NCBI RefSeq assembly: GCF_040081925.1
Contig: NZ_JBEBMF010000002.1
Location: forward strand, 434,001 to 498,000
Direction of reading: 5' to 3'
Source: Mesorhizobium_K quangtriensis
Lineage (GTDB): Bacteria; Pseudomonadota; Alphaproteobacteria; Rhizobiales; Rhizobiaceae
DNA length: 64,000 nucleotides
Under the pieces are notes generated by a model, which saw nothing but the letters and a program-made list of their open reading frames with translations, was not told the DNA's origin and made no database searches. This document shows positions 1-7,137 of this stretch, piece after piece; position 1 is the stretch's first letter; the number at the start of each line of letters is the position of its first letter. Both the position numbers and the translations under genes were made by a program.

Positions 1-1
1 C

Positions 2-874
2 TTTGGCTATGTGCCACCGGACATGGCGACCACGGGCGGCTGGAAGCTGTTCGCGCGCTGCATCGCCGGGAGCTTCCTGTTCCTGGTCGGCGTCAGCCTC
101 GTGCTTGCGCATGGCAAGCAGATTCGCTGGAACTCATTCTGGCGGCGCTGGGCAATGGTAGCGGCGGCTGCACTTGCGATAACCGCCGCGACCTATGTCG
201 CCATGCCGAACGGCTTCATCTTTTTCGGTATCCTGCACCAGATCGCGCTGGCCAGCATTCTCGGGCTCGCCTTCCTGCCGCTGCCGGCCGTCGTCACGAT
301 TTCGATCGCGGCGATCGTGCTGGCCGCGCCCCACTATCTGCGTTCCGAATTCTTCGACGCGCCTTGGTGGTGGTGGACGGGACTGTCGGTGAACTACTCG
401 CGCTCGAACGACTTCGTGCCGGTATTTCCGTGGTTCGGCATGGTGCTGATCGGCATCGCGGCCGGAAAGATCGCTGCGCAGACGGGTCTCTTCACCATGC
501 TCGCGCCATGGCGCGCACCGCGGTGGCTGTGGCCGCTGGATTTCGCCGGCCGCCACAGCCTTGCCTTCTACCTGATCCACCAGCCGATCCTGATCGCCTG
601 CGCCTGGCTGTTCGCGCAGGTCTTCCCGCCGAGCGAGGAGAGCCGCGAGGTGAACTTCCTGCAGGCGTGCGAGCGGACCTGCGTCGAACAGCGCGACACG
701 GAGTTCTGCCCGCGTTATTGTGCCTGCGTGCTCGATACGCTGGAGCGCGCCGGCGCGATGCAGAGCTTCTACGCCGGCGAACAGAGCGACGAACTGCGCG
801 CCACTGCGGAGGAGGCAGCGCGCCAGTGCACGATCGAAACGGACAACGCCATGCCGGAGGGAGGAGCACCATGA
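2..874 (+). CDS. DUF1624 / heparan-alpha-glucosaminide N-acetyltransferase-like membrane protein (5' truncated)
   Basis: Integral membrane protein of the DUF1624 type, related to the transmembrane acyltransferase HGSNAT; the bacterial substrate is unknown. The reading frame is open to the left window edge (a GTG at 11 is inside the frame), so the true N-terminus, probably a few tens of residues, lies outside. Several hydrophobic helices are visible, with a LIHQP motif in the last membrane region (about residue 190). After the last helix comes a soluble tail of about 75 residues rich in cysteine (CERTC, CPRYCAC, and a Cys near the end), suggesting disulfides or a metal site on one face of the membrane. 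The stop overlaps the next gene's ATG (ATGA), so the two are probably co-translated. The family call is from overall pattern recognition. Confidence 0.75.
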   Translation, partial: FGYVPPDMATTGGWKLFARCIAGSFLFLVGVSLVLAHGKQIRWNSFWRRWAMVAAAALAITAATYVAMPNGFIFFGILHQIALASILGLAFLPLPAVVTISIAAIVLAAPHYLRSEFFDAPWWWWTGLSVNYSRSNDFVPVFPWFGMVLIGIAAGKIAAQTGLFTMLAPWRAPRWLWPLDFAGRHSLAFYLIHQPILIACAWLFAQVFPPSEESREVNFLQACERTCVEQRDTEFCPRYCACVLDTLERAGAMQSFYAGEQSDELRATAEEAARQCTIETDNAMPEGGAP

Positions 875-1401
875 GCGACGCCAAGGGAAAGCATGCGAAG
901 CAGCATGCGCACACACCCGCACCGACTATGGCAGCGCCAGCCGCCAAAGGCGTCATACCATGGCCGCCGGTGATTTATGTCCTGGGCATAGTGGCGAGCC
1001 TCATCCTGCACGCCATCTACCCCCTGCCCTGGTTCGGTTCGCCCATGTCGGACATCCTGGTCGCGGTCGGCTGGCTGGCGTTGCTTGCAATGGTCTCGCT
1101 GTTCCTGACAGCGTTCCGCGCGATGGCAAATGCGAAGACGCCGATCAACCCGAACAAGCGGCCGGAACATCTGCTCACCACAGGCCCGTTCGCCGTCACG
1201 CGCAACCCAATCTATCTCGCTGACACGCTTCTCCTGATCGGAGTCGGGCTGATCACGGGTATCACCTGGTTCTTGCCGGCAGCGATCGTCGCTGCATTCG
1301 CTACGCAGAAAGTGGCCATCCAGAAGGAAGAGCGCTGGCTGGCCGACAAATTCGGCAAGCACTATCGCGACTACACCAAGCGGGTCAGGCGCTGGATCTG
1401 A
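871..1401 (+). CDS. isoprenylcysteine carboxyl methyltransferase (ICMT/PEMT)-family membrane methyltransferase
   Basis: A 176-residue membrane protein of the ICMT/phospholipid methyltransferase superfamily, which transfers a methyl group from S-adenosylmethionine to a membrane-embedded acceptor. The acceptor in bacteria is generally unknown. Residues 1-30 form a polar, His/Lys-rich head, followed by about four hydrophobic segments. The family signature is visible: a TTGPFAVTRNPIYLAD stretch near residue 110 and a C-terminal EERWLADKFGKHYRDY segment that forms the cofactor pocket in this superfamily. A GGAGG lies upstream of the ATG at 871. The 4-base overlap with the DUF1624 gene suggests a shared envelope or lipid-modification role; that link is inference. 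Confidence 0.8.
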   Translation: MSDAKGKHAKQHAHTPAPTMAAPAAKGVIPWPPVIYVLGIVASLILHAIYPLPWFGSPMSDILVAVGWLALLAMVSLFLTAFRAMANAKTPINPNKRPEHLLTTGPFAVTRNPIYLADTLLLIGVGLITGITWFLPAAIVAAFATQKVAIQKEERWLADKFGKHYRDYTKRVRRWI

Positions 1402-1413
1402 GCCGGCCGAAAG

Positions 1414-1800
1414 TCAGGTGTTGACGCCAAGCTCGGCGAGACGCTCGACGCAGGCCTCCTCCGCGTTGTCCAGCTCGACGATCGTTTCCTCAAGGTCGCG
1501 ACGCTTCTGGCGAAGGTCCTCGCGCTTTTCCTCGATGCGCTTGATCATCAGCTTGAGCTGACCCACCTCGCCGGGCGGCTCGCGATACATTTGGATGATC
1601 TCGCGGATCTCGTTGATCGAGAAGCCGAGCCGCTTGCCGCGCAGGATCTGGCGGATCAGGTGCCGGTCGGACGGTCTGAACAGGCGCGTCCGGCCTCGCC
1701 GCACCGGCTGGATAAGCCCCTCGTCCTCGTAAAAACGCAACGTGCGCGTCGAGATATCGAATTCGCGGGTCAGTTCGGTGATCGTGTAATATTCCCGCAT
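1414..1800 (-). CDS. MerR-family transcriptional regulator (LiuR-like)
   Basis: A 128-residue one-component regulator. Residues 6-75 are a MerR-type winged helix: TITELTREFDISTRTLRFYEDEGL, then the wing with RGRTRLF, then the RLGFSINEIREII segment. Residues 78-120 form the long dimerisation coiled coil. There is no separate effector domain and no MerR-type metal cysteines. The single Cys is near the C-terminus (EEACVERL). The sequence resembles the short MerR regulators of branched-chain amino acid or acyl-CoA catabolism (LiuR), but no liu or ivd genes are next to it here, so the regulon is unknown. A candidate operator lies 46 bp upstream of the start. Confidence 0.85.
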   Translation of the reverse strand: MREYYTITELTREFDISTRTLRFYEDEGLIQPVRRGRTRLFRPSDRHLIRQILRGKRLGFSINEIREIIQMYREPPGEVGQLKLMIKRIEEKREDLRQKRRDLEETIVELDNAEEACVERLAELGVNT

Positions 1801-1845
1801 GGGTTCTCCCGGCGACCGAATCCGCCGCGAACGACTCTGACGGCA

Positions 1846-1861
1846 TTTACGTAAAAGTCAA
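1846..1861. promoter_or_regulatory. candidate operator of the MerR/LiuR-like regulator
   Basis: An imperfect 16-bp palindrome, TTTACGTAAAAGTCAA, lies just upstream of the MerR gene in the region shared with the divergent DUF1194 gene. The half-site TTTACGT resembles the LiuR-type motif as I remember it from comparative genomics. Autoregulation is inferred from the position. Confidence 0.45.
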
Positions 1862-2040
1862 TTTCAGGCCGAGCACCCAGCGACAGACCGCACCTCAGCG
1901 GCAGGGTCAGGCGAGGTACGCCCTCCCGAACGGGAAGGCAGTTTCCCGCGCGATATCACGTCGTGCTCCGGCGGTTCGCAAATAATCCTGCAACATTCCT
2001 TCCCTAACGGAAGCGACGCGTTCAACGGTAAGGGGCCGAC

Positions 2041-2817
2041 ATGAACCTGTCTCCATATCGCATCTGCCTTGCCGCGATCACGAAACCTTTCCTCGGTTCG
2101 CTTATGATATGCCTTTTGCTCGGCATGGCGCCCAGCCCCGCCAGCGCAAGAGGATGTTTCGGCACCGCGCTGGTCTTCGCGATCGACGCGTCCGGCAGCG
2201 TTGATGACAGGGAATATGTCCTGCAAATGGGCGGCCTGTCGCAGGCGCTAAGAGACCCCAAAATTGAAGAGGCCGTGCGGCGCGCGGGAGGCATCGCGCT
2301 CGCCGCGGTTGTGTGGTCCGATACGGCGATGGCAGCGACCACGGTGGGCTGGCAGTCGGTGCGCAACGCACAGGACATCGAAGGCTTCGCCAGCACGATC
2401 GAAAGCCTGCCGAGGGTTGGCGGCGGCGGCACCGACATGGGTCAGGGCGTCTGGCAGGCGCTCGATCTGCTCGACGATCCCACGCTCTGCGCCATGCAGC
2501 GCGTGATCGACGTGTCGGGCGACGGCAAGGAAACGCTCTATCCGCGCAGGCGGCATGGTGTCTCCATCTTCTCGGCTCAAAAGAGGGCTGAGGAATACGG
2601 CGTCATCATCAACGGCCTCGCCATACTCGATGAGGAAGAGGACCTCGAGGAGTACTATCGAGGCAAGGTGATTTCAGGGGCGACCGCCTTCGTGATCGTG
2701 GCCAACAGCTTCGATGATTTCGCCACGGCGATGCACTCCAAGCTTCTGCGGGAGATCACGCCGCTGAATCAGGCGCAGTTGCACGAGATGCGGCCGGCGG
2801 GCGAAAGCACGAACTAG
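2041..2817 (+). CDS. DUF1194 (von Willebrand factor A-like) secreted protein
   Basis: A 258-residue protein with an N-terminal signal peptide (hydrophobic core about 17-32, probable AxA-type cleavage near PASARG, residue 37) followed by a VWA-like domain. A complete metal-ion-dependent adhesion site is visible: D49-x-S51-x-S53 (DASGS), T131 in GGGGTDMG, and D157 in the IDVSGDG strand. Such domains bind Mg and a protein ligand; no specific function is known for DUF1194. The single Cys after the signal peptide (GCF) and a later Cys at about 150 could form a disulfide. The gene is convergent with the winged-helix gene 14 bp downstream, so it is probably monocistronic. Two similar short dyads (about 1923-1938 and 1999-2013) precede it. 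Confidence 0.85.
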   Translation: MNLSPYRICLAAITKPFLGSLMICLLLGMAPSPASARGCFGTALVFAIDASGSVDDREYVLQMGGLSQALRDPKIEEAVRRAGGIALAAVVWSDTAMAATTVGWQSVRNAQDIEGFASTIESLPRVGGGGTDMGQGVWQALDLLDDPTLCAMQRVIDVSGDGKETLYPRRRHGVSIFSAQKRAEEYGVIINGLAILDEEEDLEEYYRGKVISGATAFVIVANSFDDFATAMHSKLLREITPLNQAQLHEMRPAGESTN

Positions 2818-2830
2818 GCCATATCAAGAT

Positions 2831-4477
2831 CTAGAAGGACGCATAGGCTTTAACCTGATCCGGCGAAGGTTGGATGACGTCGCGCATCGTCGCCGGTATT
2901 GCCGCGCCGACCTCCTGGGGGACTATGTCGTCGCCGAAGCGGCGGCGCATGTGGCCGGCAAGGCCCACGATCAGGTTTTCCTGCGCCTCCTGATGCCGAT
3001 AGACGCGCGCGCAGATGTAGTAGCTCCACAGCACCGTTGCACGGGCGTATTTTCGCGGGCTGAGCGCAAGATGGATGCGCACCGGAAGCGACGGCGTGGC
3101 CTCGCCGGGGTTGGCATAGAGAAGGCGGTAGGGACCCTTGGCTATCGGGCTTCGGGTCAGCGTTTCGAGTTCGCGATCCTTTTCCTCGAAATTGCCCGCA
3201 GCCAGCAGTATCTGGCAGATGCAGGACGTGACGTAGCGCTCGAAAATCGAGCCTGGCTTGCACAGCGGCCGGGCGCGGTAGAGCAGGTCGAGCCCGCCGT
3301 CGAAATCGCCAGCAAAGCCGCGCAGACGGCCGAGTGTGGAAAGCCCGTCCGCCAGCGCGGTCGACCGGGCGAACGCCTCCTCGGCGATTTCCAGCGCCAG
3401 CAACTGATACGCCGGCCCCATGAAGCTGAGCACGAGCGCAGCCGACAGCGCGTTCTGTGGATCGTCAAGCAGTTCGGGCAGGATGTCCACGATGAGGCTT
3501 TCCAGCTCGGCCTGATCCCGTTCGCGAGGGTCTTCGTTGGCAAGGAACCGCCAACCGTCGATGATGTAGCGGGTGTAGATGTTCATGCCGAGCATCAGGC
3601 GCGTGGTGGCGGTCGCCTTGCCATCGTGAAGCAGCCGGCGCAACTGCGCCTCGTTCTTGCGCCAGATAGCCGCTGACGGGAAGGCTTCGCCCTTGAGCTT
3701 CGCAACCTCGTCTGGCAGTCCCGCAGGCACGTCCTCTCCGAACAGGGCACCGGCCTCGAACATCCTGACCGCCAGCGGAGCCGCGTCGGTGGCGCCCGCA
3801 CCCGTCCGGTCCACCTGAAACTGCCAGAGCGCGGCTAGATGGCTCCCGGCCAGCAGGTCGACATCGAGTCCATGACAGTCATCACGCCGCGCGACAATGA
3901 CCTTGGCGCTCTCCCTGCTGTGCAACGAGGAGATACATTCGGTCCTGCCGCCGGAGACGACGAAGGTAAGACTGACCCGAAATGGCGAACTGTCGCCGGC
4001 ATCGTCGGATCGGACGGCGACTACCCTCTCGGCCGGCAACTGCTTCCTGAGGGCAAGGGCCAGATCTTCGGCGAAGCCGACCGCCTCAGTGCCCCCGCTC
4101 CCTTGCCCAATCGCAAGAACGGGCCCAACGACCACGAAGCATTCCGCCAGCGGACCAGTCCGAGCGGAACGTGGGCCGACCCAGACATAGCCCTCGCCAT
4201 ACCGGGTAGCGATGAATTTCGGGTTCCTGGCGGAGCAGCCGAGCTTGCCTCTCAGCCGCGTGATGAAGAAGTCGACATTGCGATCCGACGTGTCCGACCC
4301 AACCTCCGAAACGGCGTCGAGGAGCTGTTCGCGGCTGCGCAGCATACCGGCATGTGCGATCAGGTTCGCGAGCAACAGACGTTCCGCACGCGTGAATTTT
4401 ATCACCATGCCGTCGCCGCGTTGGGCATACGAAAAGTCGGGTGCGAACTTCAGTTCACGGTCAGGAATCCCTACCAT
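2831..4477 (-). CDS. OmpR/CadC-type winged-helix regulator with long C-terminal domain
   Basis: A cytoplasmic DNA-binding protein of about 548 residues. Near residues 10-95 is an OmpR/PhoB-type winged helix: FTRAERLLLANLIAHAG, then REQLLDAV, then DRNVDFFITRLRGKLG and the wing IATRYGEGYVW. No receiver domain precedes it and no clear transmembrane helix follows, unlike CadC or ToxR. The remaining 450 residues include helical, Ala/Leu-rich segments (about 330-470) that look like TPR-type repeats, as in HilA- and SARP-like regulators. I chose the ATG at 4477, preceded by AGAAGGCGGG. The frame continues upstream to an in-frame start at 4597 whose extra 40 residues look non-coding. The target genes are unknown. 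Confidence 0.7.
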   Translation of the reverse strand: MVGIPDRELKFAPDFSYAQRGDGMVIKFTRAERLLLANLIAHAGMLRSREQLLDAVSEVGSDTSDRNVDFFITRLRGKLGCSARNPKFIATRYGEGYVWVGPRSARTGPLAECFVVVGPVLAIGQGSGGTEAVGFAEDLALALRKQLPAERVVAVRSDDAGDSSPFRVSLTFVVSGGRTECISSLHSRESAKVIVARRDDCHGLDVDLLAGSHLAALWQFQVDRTGAGATDAAPLAVRMFEAGALFGEDVPAGLPDEVAKLKGEAFPSAAIWRKNEAQLRRLLHDGKATATTRLMLGMNIYTRYIIDGWRFLANEDPRERDQAELESLIVDILPELLDDPQNALSAALVLSFMGPAYQLLALEIAEEAFARSTALADGLSTLGRLRGFAGDFDGGLDLLYRARPLCKPGSIFERYVTSCICQILLAAGNFEEKDRELETLTRSPIAKGPYRLLYANPGEATPSLPVRIHLALSPRKYARATVLWSYYICARVYRHQEAQENLIVGLAGHMRRRFGDDIVPQEVGAAIPATMRDVIQPSPDQVKAYASF

Positions 4478-4607
4478 CTGGTTGTCGCCCGCCTTCTCGC
4501 CCCGATCGGTTTTTATAGCAAAGGTACGGAATCGAGAAGGGGAATGCAGCGACGTCCTGCTGCCCGCCGAAGTTCGGACGGGTCCAACGCGCGACAAAAG
4601 CCGCCCT

Positions 4608-6023
4608 CTACATCACCCCGAACCACCAGGCGGCGAGGCCGAGGAAGGCGAAGAAGCCAACCACATCGGTAACCGAGGTCACGAAAACGGCGGAGGCCAC
4701 CGCAGGGTCGGCGCCGAAGCGATTGAGCATGATCGGGATCAGGATTCCCGCGACCGCCGCCGCGAACATGTTTACCACCATCGCGACCGCGATGATGCTG
4801 CCGATCTCGACGCTCTGGAACCAGAGGCCGGCGACTGCCCCGATCAACGTGGCAAAGACGATGCCATTGATCATACCCACGCCCATCTCGCGCCGGATGA
4901 CGCGGCCGGCATTGTAGATGTCGATGTCCTTGGTCGCGAGGCCGCGCACGGTGACCGTCATGGTCTGCGACCCGGCGTTACCGCCCATGCCGGCCACGAT
5001 GGGCATCAGGATTGCCAGCGCCACGACATGCTCGATGGTGCCATCGAACAGGCTGATGACGGAAGCGGCTACGAAGGCGGTGATGAGGTTGACTGCAAGC
5101 CAGGGCACGCGCGAGCGGGAGGTGGCGAGCACCGTGTCGGAGAGCTCTTCGTCGCCGACACCGCCCATGCGCATCAGGTCTTCCTCGGCCTCCTGCTGGA
5201 TAACGTCGACCACATCGTCGATGGTCAGCACGCCGACCAGCCGCTCGTTCTCGTCGACGACGGCGGCCGACAGCAGGTCGTACTGCTCGAATTCGCGTGC
5301 CGCCTCCTCCTGGTCCATCGTGGCCGGGATCGCATAGCGCGTCTCGTGCATGATCTCCTCGATCTTCACCGCGCGCTTGGCACGCAGGATCTGGTCGAGG
5401 TCGATCGCGCCCAGAAGCTTGAAGGTCGGGTCGATAACGAAGATCTGGCTGAAGCGGTCAGGCAGGTCCTGATCCTCGCGCATGTAGTCGATCGTCTGGC
5501 CGACCGTCCAGAATGGCGGCACGGCGACGAACTCGGTCTGCATGCGCCGCCCGGCCGTCTCTTCTGGGTAATCGAGCGCGCGGCGAAGGCGGACGCGTTC
5601 GGTGAACGGCAGTTTGGCGAGAATCTCGTCCTGGTCTTCCTGGTCGAGGTCCTCGAGAATATAGACCGCGTCGTCGGAATCGAGCTCCTGGACCGCCTCG
5701 GCGATCTGCTCGTTCGGCATGTTGTCGACGATGTCGAGGCGTATGGCCTCGTCGACCTCCGTCAGTGCCGAGAAATCGAAATCCTTGCCCAGCAGTTCGA
5801 CAAGCGCCAACCGCTGCTCCGGCAGAAGCGCTTCCAGCAAATCGCCGAGTTCGGATTGGTGGAGGTCGCCCACATCGCGCTTCAGCGTGATCGTATCGCG
5901 ATCCGCGATTGCCGCGCCTATATGGGCAAGGAAGGACGAGCGGATGCTTCCGCCATCCCCGTAGATATCAGGCTCCGCGCCGGACGGGTTGGCCTCGGGC
6001 GGCGTTTCGTGCTGGTTTTCCAA
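4608..6023 (-). CDS. mgtE: magnesium transporter MgtE
   Basis: A Mg2+ channel of 471 residues in the inner membrane. The order is typical: a helical MgtE N domain (about 40-150, ending EDLDQEDQDEILAKLP), two CBS domains (about 155-285, including VVDENERLVGVLTIDDVVDVIQ), a plug helix, and five membrane helices in the last 170 residues. The conserved pore motif GMGGNAGSQT lies in the second helix region. The first codon is TTG (6021-6023), supported by a GGAGG five bases upstream; there is no ATG in this frame nearby. In the family, the CBS and N domains close the channel at high Mg2+. The gene is followed after 130 bp by the divergently oriented winged-helix gene region and looks monocistronic. 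Confidence 0.95.
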   Translation of the reverse strand: MENQHETPPEANPSGAEPDIYGDGGSIRSSFLAHIGAAIADRDTITLKRDVGDLHQSELGDLLEALLPEQRLALVELLGKDFDFSALTEVDEAIRLDIVDNMPNEQIAEAVQELDSDDAVYILEDLDQEDQDEILAKLPFTERVRLRRALDYPEETAGRRMQTEFVAVPPFWTVGQTIDYMREDQDLPDRFSQIFVIDPTFKLLGAIDLDQILRAKRAVKIEEIMHETRYAIPATMDQEEAAREFEQYDLLSAAVVDENERLVGVLTIDDVVDVIQQEAEEDLMRMGGVGDEELSDTVLATSRSRVPWLAVNLITAFVAASVISLFDGTIEHVVALAILMPIVAGMGGNAGSQTMTVTVRGLATKDIDIYNAGRVIRREMGVGMINGIVFATLIGAVAGLWFQSVEIGSIIAVAMVVNMFAAAVAGILIPIMLNRFGADPAVASAVFVTSVTDVVGFFAFLGLAAWWFGVM

Positions 6024-6184
6024 CGGCGCCTCCGGCTTGTAAATGGTCTGTGACCGGGTGGACGATGCGGTTCAGGTCTAGCGCGCAACGCCTAAGAACA
6101 TCAAACGAAATGCGCCTCGAAACGGCGCGTTCCCGCCTTTCCCCGCGGCAAGCGGCCGCGTGACGAATAACGCCGCCTTTGCCC

Positions 6185-6212
6185 TTGTTTCGGGCTAGGC
6201 GATTTGCTACAC
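6185..6212 (+). promoter_or_regulatory. candidate promoter of tRNA-Leu
   Basis: TTGTTT at 6185-6190, a 16-bp spacer, and CTACAC at 6207-6212, about 35 bp before the tRNA. This fits the alphaproteobacterial housekeeping pattern only moderately. Confidence 0.4.
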
Positions 6213-6246
6213 GCCGCGGGCCGGCCAGTTCCGGCTCCTACCACGT

Positions 6247-6331
6247 GCGGTCGTGGCGGAATTGGTAGACGCGCAGCGTTGAGGTCGCTGTGGGGCAACC
6301 CGTGGAGGTTCGAGTCCTCTCGACCGCACCA
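6247..6331 (+). tRNA. tRNA-Leu (anticodon GAG)
   Basis: An 85-nt type II tRNA. The acceptor stem GCGGTCG (6247-6253) pairs with CGACCGC (6321-6327), followed by discriminator A and an encoded CCA (6329-6331). The D-arm contains TGGCGGAATTGGTAGACGC, the anticodon loop reads TTGAGGT with anticodon GAG (Leu, CUC/CUU), there is a long variable arm, and the T-arm contains GGTTCGAGTCC. The 3' side is followed by a disturbed region (pseudogene and atypical gene), which fits an integration site, but I found no second copy of the tRNA 3' end in the window. Confidence 0.97.
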
Positions 6332-6434
6332 ATAGACTTTCTTCACCTGTGTAAGCCGTTGAAGAATTTGCGCTCTTAACAGGTACGGGCACAGGCACTC
6401 GCGACCTACCTCACATAATCAGATATCTTCGATG

Positions 6435-6798
6435 GCCCCCGCGCAGCGCTTATCAGACCTGGCGCATTGTCGTCGATTTTGAGGTCGGCAGGCTGCTCGA
6501 AAGATCAATCCTGCCCTCGGAGACAGCGATGCCGTAGAGGGCGCTGAGAAGGCTTTCGCACCGACGCAATGTTCACCTCGCGTGAGAGATCGCACCAACT
6601 GGCAACCATCGTTCCGTCATGGATGACCACGACAGTCGTCGGCTTGAGCTCTTCGAATAGCGTCTCGCAGCATCGAGACTTTCGGCAGACCAACCCGCCT
6701 CACCTGGATCGATCGACTTCCTGACACGGTTCGGCGTGAGCGGATGCGGAGATCAGTATCGCGACAGCCAGAAAGAATGCGGCCCGGATCGCGACCAT
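6435..6798 (-). pseudogene. decayed fragment of a secreted beta-lactamase-related serine hydrolase
   Basis: Reading the minus strand from the ATG at 6798 gives a good signal peptide (MVAIRAAFFLAVAILISASA, then HAEPCQEV). The homology then jumps frame: DPGEAGWSAESLDAARRY in one frame, TTVVVIHDGTMVASWCDL and NIASVRK back in the first, SLLSALYGIAVSEGRIDL in a third, and DLKIDDNAPGL after another shift. Joined together these match the N-terminal part of a class C beta-lactamase-type hydrolase, with the catalytic SxxK as S-V-R-K. At least four indels, an in-frame TGA in the initial frame, and the absence of the C-terminal two thirds show it is dead. The decay lies directly downstream of tRNA-Leu. 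Confidence 0.8.
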
Positions 6799-7137
6799 GC
6801 TGCTTCACCTTAAAGTGTTGCGGGAAGGAGGATGCGCAAGGCGGCCGTTTTTGGGCGCATGGCCTAGGAGAGCGGATCATGAGATGGACCACCGGGACCG
6901 TCTCCACTGTCACGTTAGACTGCTGGATCGCGAATACCGACCTAGGCGTCGTCAGCACTGTGCGACCATCAAGGGCATGGGCAACCAGTTGCTGGAACAC
7001 AGACGCCAAGTTAAACTTACGGTGGTGGCCTGGGAGCCTGCTGTGATTTACTACCTTTTTTTATGGAAGGATTTTTTTCGTTTCTCGTGGCTTGAGAACG
7101 CTACCGAGGAATCGGCTCATCGCCATGAATACTGAAC
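6799..7137. other. unassigned interval between pseudogene and PP-loop gene
   Basis: About 340 bp with no gene I can support. Short open frames exist on both strands, but none resembles a known protein or has a convincing ribosome binding site. Base composition falls sharply toward AT from about 7040, where the T-rich stretch at 7050-7075 begins; this likely holds the promoter of the following gene. The interval may be the rest of a decayed element. Confidence 0.5.

Noticed and set aside
6101..6346. Minus-strand open frame with a GREDSNLHG-like stretch
   Set aside because: It is the antisense reading of tRNA-Leu; this peptide is a well-known false protein from tRNA genes.
6617..7135. Several overlapping frames on both strands upstream of the PP-loop gene
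   Set aside because: No ribosome binding site, no recognisable family and composition of non-coding DNA; the minus-strand part overlaps the pseudogene.
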